This document shows positions 6,397 to 14,050 of a DNA stretch of 14,234 bases, one piece after another. This DNA comes from Caldifarciminota bacterium (GTDB lineage: Bacteria > Hydrothermota > Tepidihabitantia > SM23-42): contig DAOVAN010000030.1 of NCBI GenBank assembly GCA_030671005.1, positions 1 through 14,234 on the forward strand, in the 5' to 3' direction. A model generated the notes under the pieces. The model had not been told where the DNA came from and did not search any database. It saw only the letters and a list, made by a program, of their open reading frames with translations. The position numbers and the translations under genes are program-made. Every line of letters begins with the position of its first letter. The first letter of the stretch is position 1.

Positions 6397-7911
6397 TTGG
6401 CAGCATACCGTAGTCCTTCAAACTCAATCATTCTTGATAACATCAAATGCGTTGATTTCATTAATCGGAGAATAACCCCATGTACACTACACGTTGAGAG
6501 GGGTGTCATAAAGGCAAAAACTATCAAACGTGCTCACTTACCAAAAGGAATTCCGGTATGCAATCTCCGAGGCAGGTTTGTCATACCGGGTTTCATCGAC
6601 GCTCATACCCACCTCATTGCTACCGGCATCGAAATGCAACGACTCGACCTGAGTCGCTGCCGCTCCCTGGATGAATGTCTTCAGAAAATAAGAGCAAATA
6701 TGAAAAACCACGAACTGGTTTTTGCCTCGAACTGGGATGAGTACTCGTGGCAGCGCGACGAGAGGGAACGGTTGGACAAGCACATGCTCGACCGGATCTC
6801 GAAGTCGAAGCCGATCATCATGCGCCGCATCTGTGGCCACTATGCAGTCGTAAATTCTGCTGCCCTGCAGCGCATCTCAAAACAATGGAAGATAGTCGAC
6901 CGTAAACGCGGTCGTCTCTACGAAGATGTTGTATCCGACCTAAACGATATCTTCACGCCTACCGATGAGATGTTGAGGAAAGCCGTCGGTCTCGCAACAC
7001 ACAGGGCTTTACGGCTAGGCATAACGTCGGTCCACGAGATTTCGAACCCCAGACGCTTCCGCATCATGCAGCAATTACGGAGAAAGTTGAAAATGCGGTT
7101 TGCTATCTACCTGCCAGTGAAATACCATAAACACTTAGTGGCATCAGGGCTGCGGACCGGATATGGTGATGATTGGCTCAAGTTTATGGGTACAAAGGTC
7201 TATGTCGACGGCGCAATGGGTGCCCGTACTGCTGCGCTCTGGCGACCCTTTACGGACACACACGGACGCGGCAAAATCCTGATCACCATGAGGAAACTAG
7301 CCAAGATAGTGCAGAGTGCCGAAAAGCATAGTCTCCAATTGATGATACACTCTATTGGTGATCGGGCAACTTCAATGGTCCTGGAAGTGCTACGAGAGTA
7401 CATTACGCCGGGCAACCCGCTCCGACACAGACTGGAGCACCTGGAGCTACTAAAAGATGCCTCGGTTGCAGACATCGGGCGTCTGAAAATAATCGCGTCA
7501 ATGCAACCGAATTTCGTGCGGCGCTGGCAAAATCCCGGCGGCATGTATGACCAAATACTCGGTCCACGGTACACAAAGATGAATTGTTTTAAGTCATTGC
7601 TCCGCGCGCGAGCCAGAGTAGTATTCGGCTCTGACTGTATGCCGCTCGGCCCCCTCTATGGAATTGAGGGTGCAGTAGGGCATCCATCTGGCCGCGGAAA
7701 ACTTCATATCGCTGACGCCTTCCGATTGTACACGGCTGCTGGCGCTCACGGAACGTTTGATGAAAAAAAGAAGGGTAAGATAGAACCTGGATACTTTGCA
7801 GATCTAGTCGTGATCGACAAGAACCCGCTCGAAGAAAGAAATCTCGGGAGTCTCAAGATCGATTCGGTCATGGTCGCCGGACATTTTGTGTACAAGCGAG
7901 CTTTGCTTTAA
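6397..7911 (+). CDS. YtcJ-type metal-dependent amidohydrolase (amidohydrolase 3 family)
   Basis: 504 aa with a TTG start 2 nt after the ktrB stop. No in-frame ATG lies near, and the N-terminal beta segment (IILDNIKCVDF) needs this start. Metal-site residues expected of the superfamily are visible: H70 and H72 in PGFIDAHTHL, K267 in TKVYVDGAMGART (the likely bridging Lys), H318 in LMIHSIGDRA, H348 in HRLEHLEL and D413 in VFGSDCMPLGP. The C-terminal part of the composite beta domain is present (GKIEPGYFADLVVIDKNP, 460-477). The family hydrolyses amide or related C-N bonds in diverse small molecules, and the substrate cannot be read from the sequence. There is no signal peptide, so it is presumably cytoplasmic. 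It may serve a salvage or detoxification reaction. Family secure, substrate unknown. Confidence 0.92.
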   Translation: MAAYRSPSNSIILDNIKCVDFINRRITPCTLHVERGVIKAKTIKRAHLPKGIPVCNLRGRFVIPGFIDAHTHLIATGIEMQRLDLSRCRSLDECLQKIRANMKNHELVFASNWDEYSWQRDERERLDKHMLDRISKSKPIIMRRICGHYAVVNSAALQRISKQWKIVDRKRGRLYEDVVSDLNDIFTPTDEMLRKAVGLATHRALRLGITSVHEISNPRRFRIMQQLRRKLKMRFAIYLPVKYHKHLVASGLRTGYGDDWLKFMGTKVYVDGAMGARTAALWRPFTDTHGRGKILITMRKLAKIVQSAEKHSLQLMIHSIGDRATSMVLEVLREYITPGNPLRHRLEHLELLKDASVADIGRLKIIASMQPNFVRRWQNPGGMYDQILGPRYTKMNCFKSLLRARARVVFGSDCMPLGPLYGIEGAVGHPSGRGKLHIADAFRLYTAAGAHGTFDEKKKGKIEPGYFADLVVIDKNPLEERNLGSLKIDSVMVAGHFVYKRALL

Positions 7912-7922
7912 CTCCTGGAAAC

Positions 7923-8711
7923 ATGAAGAAGTTACTCTGGATATTCTCACGGGCATATAATAAATTCAATACTGACCGCTGTCCACTACTCGCTTCTGCC
8001 CTGGTCCATGCGATGACATTCAGCCTCTTCCCCCTGCTGCTCGCCCTGCTTTCTCTTTCGATCTTCATTCTCGGCTCTTCCGAGGGTGTCATCGAGAAAC
8101 TGATGCCTATCTTCCAGCAGGTCTTCCCGGTTGGCATCGACTCAATTATAAGAAACATCATCGCTATCAAACAGACATCCATAGCCCTCGCAATTATTGG
8201 ATTTGTCGGATTCACCTGGGCTACGGCAAGCATCTTCCGGGCAATTGAATCAACACTAAACGTAATATGGAAAGTGAAAAAAGACCGGCCCTTCTTCCGT
8301 AAGAGCCTGATCACGATAGGTTCTGCGTATGTTGTGTTCATCGGGTTGCTTGCGACCTTCGGTTTGACCATCTGGGGAAGCACGGTGGGGGCAACCGGAG
8401 TCGGTCGATTTTTGCCAGAGATCAGTTTTGTGGCGAGTACTATTCTCCTCGGCCTCATCTTCAAGTTTTTTCCCAACCGGAAGGTGCGCTGGAGAGAAGC
8501 TTTCTTCGGAGCTCTGTTCACCGGCGTCTTCTGGGAACTGGCGAAATTCCTGTTTTCGCTTTATATGTTCAGGGTCGTTGATTACTCGAAGATATACGGA
8601 TCTCTATCAACAATCATCATATTGTTTTTATGGGTATACTATTCAGCCTATATATTCTTATTCGGCGCCGAACTCTCCTATGTATTCGCCCGAAGGAAAA
8701 GGCTGAAATAA
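7923..8711 (+). CDS. YihY/BrkB-family inner-membrane protein
   Basis: 262 aa with about six membrane segments (near 24-50, 86-105, 128-152, 166-182, 193-215 and 226-252). Family text is clear: PLLASALVHAMTFSLFPLLL (21-40), FRAIESTLNVIW (105-116) and YSKIYGSLSTIIILFLW (221-237), ending in GAELSYVFARR. The family was once called 'ribonuclease BN' through a misassignment, which should not be copied. The role is unsettled, with membrane transport or envelope maintenance suggested. It starts 11 nt after the amidohydrolase stop, with a weak GGAAA ribosome site, and is the last gene of the cluster. A GC-rich palindrome follows 6 nt after its stop. Family confident, function unknown. Confidence 0.9.
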   Translation: MKKLLWIFSRAYNKFNTDRCPLLASALVHAMTFSLFPLLLALLSLSIFILGSSEGVIEKLMPIFQQVFPVGIDSIIRNIIAIKQTSIALAIIGFVGFTWATASIFRAIESTLNVIWKVKKDRPFFRKSLITIGSAYVVFIGLLATFGLTIWGSTVGATGVGRFLPEISFVASTILLGLIFKFFPNRKVRWREAFFGALFTGVFWELAKFLFSLYMFRVVDYSKIYGSLSTIIILFLWVYYSAYIFLFGAELSYVFARRKRLK

Positions 8712-8717
8712 TTCCCT

Positions 8718-8732
8718 GACCGCGCCGCGGTC
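8718..8732. terminator. GC-rich palindrome after yihY, possible terminator
   Basis: GACCGCG-C-CGCGGTC, a perfect 7-bp inverted repeat around a single base, 6 nt past the stop codon of the cluster's last gene. As RNA the loop would open to three bases or more. There is no T run after it (GAAATCC follows), so it is not a classical intrinsic terminator. It may stall transcription or protect the 3' end. Confidence 0.35.
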
Positions 8733-8964
8733 GAAATCCGACCTTATCTCATATCCCTGTTCCGCGTAGCGAGAATCCCGATTCCTTAATGATCGATCTG
8801 AATATGATGAAATCGGGACAATCTGTTTTGTTTAGCTGCGTAATCAAATCACAAAGTGATCGAAATCCGCAACTAGCGTTGAACCTTTGCTCCCTGAGAC
8901 CAACAATTCCAGTTCTTGTCTTCGAAATTCGCAATTCGCAATTGCACTCCGTGCACATTTTCTC
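8733..8964. other. Intergenic stretch between yihY and the nrdR promoter, no gene seen
   Basis: No supportable reading frame on either strand; the short minus-strand frames here have no recognisable content. Direct repeats AATTCGCAATTCGCAATT lie around 8924-8943, followed by a small inverted repeat TGCAC-tcc-GTGCA (8943-8955). CCCGAT (8776-8781) and ATCGGG (8811-8816) could pair across a 29-nt gap. None of these has an assigned role. Confidence 0.45.
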
Positions 8965-8992
8965 TTGACAAATATTCGATTGTGGGTATAAT
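8965..8992 (+). promoter_or_regulatory. Promoter of the nrdR-nrdD operon
   Basis: TTGACA (8965-8970) and TATAAT (8987-8992), both perfect consensus, with a 16-bp spacer. The expected transcript start near 8999 gives a leader of about 35 nt. A GGGGG run lies 6 nt before the GTG start of nrdR and is its likely ribosome site. The promoter is overlapped and followed by NrdR-box-like sequences, so negative autoregulation is likely. Confidence 0.82.
8970..8985 (+). promoter_or_regulatory. Weaker upstream NrdR box candidate
   Basis: AAATATTCGATTGTGG matches the published-type consensus ACACWATATATWGTGT at 10 of 16 positions, with a good right half-site (ATTGTG). It fills the spacer between -35 and -10. 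Its offset from the stronger box at 9002 is 32 bp, the spacing usual for paired NrdR boxes. Taken alone it would be unconvincing; the spacing supports it. Confidence 0.5.
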
Positions 8993-9001
8993 AGGATAAT
9001 G

Positions 9002-9017
9002 ACCCTATATGTAGTGC
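9002..9017 (+). promoter_or_regulatory. NrdR box
   Basis: ACCCTATATGTAGTGC matches the NrdR operator consensus ACACWATATATWGTGT at 13 of 16 positions. It lies just after the predicted transcript start and before the nrdR start codon. NrdR is known to bind pairs of such boxes upstream of ribonucleotide reductase operons and repress them. Here it would control its own gene and nrdD. Confidence 0.78.
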
Positions 9018-9033
9018 TTTTCGGGGGCAAAAA

Positions 9034-9501
9034 GTGAAATGTCCGAGATGCGGCAAGAACTCAGACCGCGTTCTCGAAACAAGAACCTCCCAGGCAGGGT
9101 CGGTCGTCCGAAGGAGAAGAGAATGCAGCAAATGTCATTTCCGTTTCACCACTTACGAAACGATCGAGCGCGTCCCGCTCGTCGTTATCAAGCGCGACGG
9201 CACACGAGAACATTACGATCGGGCCAAGCTATTGAATGGAATTACAACCGCTTCTCGCAAACGGCCTGTAGCGACCGAGAAAATTGAGTCGATTGTAAAC
9301 GACATCGAAGATATCTTGTCTGACCGGTATCAAACTGAAATAAAATCATCCGATATCGGAAGAATGGTCTTGGATCGCTTGCTCGATATTGACGAGGTGA
9401 GTTATGTACGTTTCGCCTCGGTCTACCGGAAGTTCACCAACGTCGACAAATTTACCAAGGAGTTGAAGAAAATAAAAAAGGAGCGAAGATGGAAGAAGTA
9501 A
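9034..9501 (+). CDS. nrdR: Transcriptional repressor NrdR
   Basis: 155 aa, GTG start, full family length. The N-terminal zinc ribbon has C3 and C6 (CPRC) and C31 and C34 (CSKC) with the usual VVRRRREC and FRFTTYE text. The ATP-cone spans about 48-138, beginning PLVVIKRDGTREHYDRAKL. NrdR is a nucleotide-sensing repressor: ATP or dATP bound in the cone changes its oligomeric state and its binding to NrdR boxes. The stop codon lies inside nrdD, whose start overlaps by 13 nt, so the pair is one translational unit. With the boxes at 8970 and 9002 this is an autoregulated nrdR-nrdD operon. Identity is secure. Confidence 0.97.
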   Translation: MKCPRCGKNSDRVLETRTSQAGSVVRRRRECSKCHFRFTTYETIERVPLVVIKRDGTREHYDRAKLLNGITTASRKRPVATEKIESIVNDIEDILSDRYQTEIKSSDIGRMVLDRLLDIDEVSYVRFASVYRKFTNVDKFTKELKKIKKERRWKK

Positions 9502-11912
9502 CCCTGAGGATTGGTATCTCAGAAGAGATTCCGCGAGAGAAAATTTTTCAATATGTCAAAAAAAGAGATGGAGAAATAGTCACTTTTGATAAGTCAAAAA
9601 TATCAAACGCGATTTACCAGGCGGCAAAAGCCGTGGGTGGTGAGGACAGTGAATTGGCCGAAAAGTTGGCTAACGAAGTAATTCTCTACTTATATACAAA
9701 GAAGGGACATGAAACTCCCGAAGTGGAAGAAATCCAGGATGCAGTAGAGAAAACCTTAATCGAAAATGGACATGCGCGCACTGCCAAGGCTTACATCCTG
9801 TACCGTAAGCAACGTGAAATCCTGCGTAAGAAAAAGCTACTCTTCAGCAAACCAGAAGAGAGGGAGACGACCGATTACGCTTTGTTTGTGCGTACCTCGG
9901 ACGATGATTTCGTTACGTGGGATCGTGAGCGTATAATAAAGGCATTAGAAAACGAAACAGGTTTGGAACGGGGGCTCGCAGAAAAAATCGCTCTGGAAAC
10001 CGAAGAAACGATACTCAATTCTAATGTTCATCTGATCAGTTCCTCACTCATCCGGGAGATCGTGAATGTCAAACTGATCGAGCATGGTTTGGAGAATTCA
10101 AGACTGCGCCATACCCGGCTGGGCATTCCACTGTATGACGCCGACAAAATCATCCTCTTTGCGAACCGGGAGAACGCCAACATCCCTCACAATCCAGAAG
10201 CCACAAACATGACCATTGCTGAAACCGTAAAGAAGCAATACATGCTCTCCGAGGTATTCAGTCGTGAGGTAGCCGATGCCCATATTCGAGGTGATATCCA
10301 TCTGCACGACCTCGGCTTTGGCGACCGCCCCTATTGTTCGGGTCAATCATTGGAATATGTGAAGAAGTTCGGCTTGAATCTACCGAATGCGCTATCAATC
10401 GCCCGCCCGGCACGCCACCCGGATACATTATTAGCACATATGGTCAAATTCTCCGCGGCGCTTCAAGGACACTTCGCGGGCGCAATAGGCTGGGATGCCA
10501 TAAATATTTTCTTCGCTCCTTTTTTGACCGGCATGTCTGATCGAGACATTCATCAGCTCGCTCAGATGCTGGTTTTTGAATACTCCCAGCAATCGGTAGC
10601 GCGCGGAGGACAAGCAATTTTCTCCGACCTCAATATATACTGGGAAATACCAAAACACTTCCGTGATGTACCGGCAATTGGCCCGGGCGGTGAATACGAT
10701 GGGAAAAAGTATGGTGACTACACCGCGGATGCACAGCGTTTTGCCTGGGCACTTTTCGATATCTATATGGATGGTGACGGAACCGGCCGTCCCTTCTTCT
10801 TTCCCAAACCACTGGTACATATTACCGAGGACTTCTTCACAACTCCTGGTTGGGAGGATTTCCTAAACCATATTGCTGATGTGTCATCCAAACGAGGCAA
10901 CACATACTATGTCTTTGACCGTGGACAAACGGCAAAGATCTCCGAGTGTTGTCGCTTGTCATTCAAGCTTGATGAGCATGACCTGAAGGATGCACTCACT
11001 CCATGGAAAATGCGCTACACGGCGCTGCAGAATGTGACCCTGAATCTACCCAGGGCGGCGTTCATGGCAAATGGCAGTGAGGCATTGTTATACAAGAAGC
11101 TGGATGAATTGCTTGACCTTGTGGTCAAAGCACACGAAGAGAAAAAAGCATTCATCGAGAAACTGATCGCGCTGAAGCAAGAAGGTCCGCTCGCCCTCTT
11201 GACCATGGAACGCGATGGTGAGCCTTATCTGAGGCTTTACCGTGCTACATACCTGATCGGTCTGCTCGGCTTGAACGAACTCGTCCAGTATCATACCGGC
11301 AAGGAAATGCATGAAGACGAGGACGCATTCCGTTTCGGGCTCAAGGTATTGTCTTACCTCTACCTACGCACAAAGGAACTCTCAAAATTGCACGATATGA
11401 GATTAGTCATGGAACAGACTCCGGCCGAGTCCGCGGCTCACCGCCTTGCCCGCTTAGACATCGAACATTTTCCGCATCAAGCAACAGACATCGTGAAAGG
11501 AAACCACACGGGAAATGCTGTCTATTACACAAATTCGACGTATCTGAATGTCGGCACGACAATCGACCCGATAACCAGAGTGCAGCTCGAAGGAAAATTC
11601 CATGACCTCATCGAGGCCGGTGCTCTTACCCATATCTGGCTTGGTGAAGTGCAACCACCAAAAGAATCCGTTGCAAATTTTGTAGTCAAGACATTCCGTA
11701 ACTCACGCAACGCGCAAATCGCCTTCTCACCCGAGTTTACCACGTGTAATGACTGTTTCAAGACTAGTCGCGGGCTCAAACAACAATGTCCCCATTGCGA
11801 CAGCGAAAAGATCGATCACATCACCAGGGTCACTGGCTACTTCACTAAGGTTTCGGGTTGGAACAAAGGGAAGAAAGCCGAATTAAAAGACCGTTACCGC
11901 TCAAGACTATAA
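9489..11912 (+). CDS. nrdD: Anaerobic (class III) ribonucleoside-triphosphate reductase with two ATP-cones
   Basis: 807 aa. Reduces ribonucleotides to deoxyribonucleotides by a glycyl radical and is oxygen-sensitive. Strong ribosome site AAGGAG 5 nt before the ATG, inside the end of nrdR. Order: ATP-cone 1 (about 21-115, KKRDGEIVTFDKSKI), a second cone-like domain (about 132-222, FVTWDRERIIKAL), then the catalytic barrel with RGDIHLHDLG (267-276) and C283 (PYCSGQSLEY). A vicinal C487-C488 pair (ISECCRLSF) follows, and one of these is the likely thiyl-radical site. The C-terminal zinc site is C753, C756, C767 and C770. The glycyl-radical loop RVTGYFTK (780-787) has G783 as radical carrier, followed by WNKGKKAELKDR. 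It needs the radical-SAM activase NrdG, which is not encoded in this window. It is longer than one-cone NrdD proteins because of the extra cone. Identity is secure. Confidence 0.97.
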   Translation: MEEVTLRIGISEEIPREKIFQYVKKRDGEIVTFDKSKISNAIYQAAKAVGGEDSELAEKLANEVILYLYTKKGHETPEVEEIQDAVEKTLIENGHARTAKAYILYRKQREILRKKKLLFSKPEERETTDYALFVRTSDDDFVTWDRERIIKALENETGLERGLAEKIALETEETILNSNVHLISSSLIREIVNVKLIEHGLENSRLRHTRLGIPLYDADKIILFANRENANIPHNPEATNMTIAETVKKQYMLSEVFSREVADAHIRGDIHLHDLGFGDRPYCSGQSLEYVKKFGLNLPNALSIARPARHPDTLLAHMVKFSAALQGHFAGAIGWDAINIFFAPFLTGMSDRDIHQLAQMLVFEYSQQSVARGGQAIFSDLNIYWEIPKHFRDVPAIGPGGEYDGKKYGDYTADAQRFAWALFDIYMDGDGTGRPFFFPKPLVHITEDFFTTPGWEDFLNHIADVSSKRGNTYYVFDRGQTAKISECCRLSFKLDEHDLKDALTPWKMRYTALQNVTLNLPRAAFMANGSEALLYKKLDELLDLVVKAHEEKKAFIEKLIALKQEGPLALLTMERDGEPYLRLYRATYLIGLLGLNELVQYHTGKEMHEDEDAFRFGLKVLSYLYLRTKELSKLHDMRLVMEQTPAESAAHRLARLDIEHFPHQATDIVKGNHTGNAVYYTNSTYLNVGTTIDPITRVQLEGKFHDLIEAGALTHIWLGEVQPPKESVANFVVKTFRNSRNAQIAFSPEFTTCNDCFKTSRGLKQQCPHCDSEKIDHITRVTGYFTKVSGWNKGKKAELKDRYRSRL

Positions 11913-11924
11913 ACACAATTTATT

Positions 11925-11963
11925 GGGGCCTCAAGTCATCCCGTGGCCTGGTGCCCTTTTCTT
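11925..11963 (+). terminator. Possible intrinsic terminator after nrdD
   Basis: GGGGCC (11925-11930) can pair with GGTGCCC (11950-11956), using one bulged base and one G-U pair, and TTTTCTT follows directly. The loop is long (about 19 nt) and could fold differently, for example GGCC at 11927-11930 with GGCC at 11945-11948. It sits 12 nt after the nrdD stop, where a terminator is expected before the separate MATE gene. Confidence 0.35.
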
Positions 11964-11990
11964 ATTGTCTCTACCAATTCCGACTAACAC

Positions 11991-13382
11991 ATGGTTGATA
12001 AGAGCACGACCAGCGACAACATTTTCAAACACCTCATCAAACTTGCCTGGCCCATCATTCTTGCTTTCATGATGCAGACGAGTTACAACCTGGTCGACAT
12101 ATTCTGGGTCGGAAAGTTGGGCGCAACCGCAATCGCTGCGGTATCACTGGCTGGCAACACATTTTTTATTATTCTGGCGGTCGGTCAGCTTCTCGGCTCC
12201 GGCACCGTGGCTCTCGTTGCCCATTCTTTCGGAGCCGGCTTGATCGACCGTGCAAACACTGTAGCAAAACAGTCCCTATCCATGGCAACGATAATTGCCT
12301 TCCTGGTATGTCTGCTAGGATTAATGAATGCGAGGCAGATCATGGTATTCTTAGGCGGCCGCGGTGATGTTCTCATGCTGAGCACCAGCTATCTACGAAT
12401 CGTATGCCTGGGCTATTTCTTCCAGCTATTATCCTTCAGCATAAACTACGCATTCCGTGGCGCCGGTGATATGAAAATACCGATGATGATCATGGTCATC
12501 GCCACGACCATTAATCTCATACTCGATCCGTTGCTCATCTTAGGCATCGGGTTCTTCCCGAGACTCGAGGTTCAGGGTGCAGCAATTGCCACGGTAATAG
12601 CAAAAGCCATAAGCTTCCTGGTGGGATTCATGATTCTCATTCGAGGAAGATCCGGCATTAAACTGAATTTAAGGTCATCGTGGCGTTTGGAATCGAGCAT
12701 CATAAGAAAAATATTCGGCGTCGGAATCCCGGTTGGCATATCATACGGACTCATGGCAACGAGCATCATGGTGGTCTTCGGCATCGTTGCCGCATTTAGC
12801 GATCATGCCCTCGCTGCTCTGGGCATCGGCACCCGCATATTTCAATTTGCCGGTCTGCCCGTGGTCGGCATCGGCATCGCAACCACCACCCTAGTGGGTC
12901 AAAGACTGGGGGCCCGCGACACCATGGGCGCAACACAGGTCGGAAACACGGCCATAATGATAAGCACCATCATTATGATATCGTTCACTGTATTATTCCT
13001 AACCATTGCACGGCCACTGGTCGCGCTATTCACCGACAGCACATCGACGATTGCCTATGGTATACAATTCATTCGCGTCGTCTCCTTCTACCTGATATTC
13101 GTCGGCATCACCACGAGCTTAACCGGTGTGTTCCGCGGCGCCGGCTACACGTTACCGCCCATGTTTGCCGGACTTCTCAAAGTTGCCCTGCTATACCTGC
13201 TGGCCACCCTATTTGCTAGAAACACGCAGTTCGGTGTCGCCGGGGTATGGTGGTCAATGATAATAGCCTACGGGATTGAGACGCTGATTATGTTAATCTG
13301 GTACCGACGCGGCAGTTGGCGCAAAAAAGGACTAGAGCTGCTGGACGGCTTAAGGACTACTGGGAGAACTTCGGTCGGTTAG
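11991..13382 (+). CDS. MATE-family multidrug/cation efflux transporter
   Basis: 463 aa inner-membrane exporter with about twelve hydrophobic segments in two homologous halves. The N-half carries the motif LAWPIILAFMMQTSYNLVDIFWVG (read 18-41 as two parts, with D36) and GAGDMKIPM (157-165). The C-half repeats it as VGIPVGISYGLMATSIMVV (244-262), GIGTRIFQFAGLP (278-290) and FRGAGYTLPPM. The family exports organic cations or drugs against Na+ or H+ influx; the substrate and coupling ion cannot be read here. The ATG at 11991 has no purine-rich ribosome site and no obvious close -10 box, so how it is translated is unclear. It is 78 nt after nrdD and its 3' end overlaps the convergent PAP2 gene by 33 nt. 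Family secure. Confidence 0.93.
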   Translation: MVDKSTTSDNIFKHLIKLAWPIILAFMMQTSYNLVDIFWVGKLGATAIAAVSLAGNTFFIILAVGQLLGSGTVALVAHSFGAGLIDRANTVAKQSLSMATIIAFLVCLLGLMNARQIMVFLGGRGDVLMLSTSYLRIVCLGYFFQLLSFSINYAFRGAGDMKIPMMIMVIATTINLILDPLLILGIGFFPRLEVQGAAIATVIAKAISFLVGFMILIRGRSGIKLNLRSSWRLESSIIRKIFGVGIPVGISYGLMATSIMVVFGIVAAFSDHALAALGIGTRIFQFAGLPVVGIGIATTTLVGQRLGARDTMGATQVGNTAIMISTIIMISFTVLFLTIARPLVALFTDSTSTIAYGIQFIRVVSFYLIFVGITTSLTGVFRGAGYTLPPMFAGLLKVALLYLLATLFARNTQFGVAGVWWSMIIAYGIETLIMLIWYRRGSWRKKGLELLDGLRTTGRTSVG

Positions 13383-14045
13383 TTCCACGGCCAGAAAACC
13401 GACCGCGACTCCCAGAACAACACCCGCAAGCACATCGGTCGGATAATGTTTCCCAAGATATATCCTAGAAAACCCCACTGCGGTAGCATAAAGTAAGAGC
13501 GGAATCCTAAACCTTGAATCAAAATGCGAATAGAGTATTGCCTGAGTAAAAGCAAAAGTAGTATGACCAGAAGGAAACGACGAATCAATACGATTCGTCT
13601 CTCCCAACGGGCGCTTGCGGTTGACTATCAGCTTGAGGGGAATTACTGTGACACAATCGCCTATAAAACCAGCCATCCCGGTACGCGCAACGTCTGTTTC
13701 GCCGGCAAGGTAGAGCCCCACTGGTGATAGCGCATCCAATGGAGGATACGATATAACCTCAATGCCCCGCATGAAGTAGGTAAGAGGCTTTGACTGCCAA
13801 TCTATGCTGATCGTCTCATAGACATTTTGCTCACACCCACCAAGCGCCTGTTCAAATGTAGTCCTGTCGTTGTTACGTATATCAAAACGGGCAGGTGTTG
13901 AAAAATCGAACCGGGGATGGAAAGCAAGATCATGGTCTTGCATGAGGTCCTTAATTGATTCCGCCCGCTTATTTATGCTGTTTGTTTCACACGCGTTTAG
14001 TTCACAACCGGTGATCACCTGACTCAACAGATACAAAAACAGCAT
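13350..14045 (-). CDS. PAP2-family phosphatase, possible lipoprotein
   Basis: A membrane-associated acid phosphatase-type enzyme acting on lipid phosphates or pyrophosphates such as phosphatidic acid or undecaprenyl pyrophosphate. The complete three-part active site is visible: K-x6-RP (KLIVNRKRP), PSGH (SSFPSGHTTFAF) and S-R-x5-H-x3-D (SRIYLGKHYPTD). The frame is open to an ATG at 14111 (253 aa), but the start at 14045 (231 aa, MLFLYLLSQVITGC) is preferred. It follows a TTGACA-16-TACAAT promoter by 5 nt and begins a hydrophobic segment ending in the lipobox-like ITGC (Cys14). The longer start lies upstream of the promoter, next to repeat DNA. Against a lipoprotein: the short signal lacks basic residues. 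The N-terminal 90 residues hold two similar stretches (see findings). The 3' end overlaps the MATE gene. Family secure, start and anchoring uncertain. Confidence 0.87.
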   Translation of the reverse strand: MLFLYLLSQVITGCELNACETNSINKRAESIKDLMQDHDLAFHPRFDFSTPARFDIRNNDRTTFEQALGGCEQNVYETISIDWQSKPLTYFMRGIEVISYPPLDALSPVGLYLAGETDVARTGMAGFIGDCVTVIPLKLIVNRKRPLGETNRIDSSFPSGHTTFAFTQAILYSHFDSRFRIPLLLYATAVGFSRIYLGKHYPTDVLAGVVLGVAVGFLAVELTDRSSPSSP

Positions 14046-14050
14046 GTCGA

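Noticed and set aside
7923..8711. Calling the YihY-family gene ribonuclease BN
   Set aside because: That name came from a misassignment; the protein is a polytopic membrane protein with no nuclease motif.
8749..9131. Minus-strand frames in the yihY-nrdR gap
   Set aside because: They cover the nrdR promoter, the operators and the nrdR start, and show no domain features.
11965..11990. Leaderless promoter directly before the MATE gene
   Set aside because: TAACAC next to the ATG and TTGTCT at 11965-11970 do not have a workable spacing or a good -10, so no promoter is claimed.
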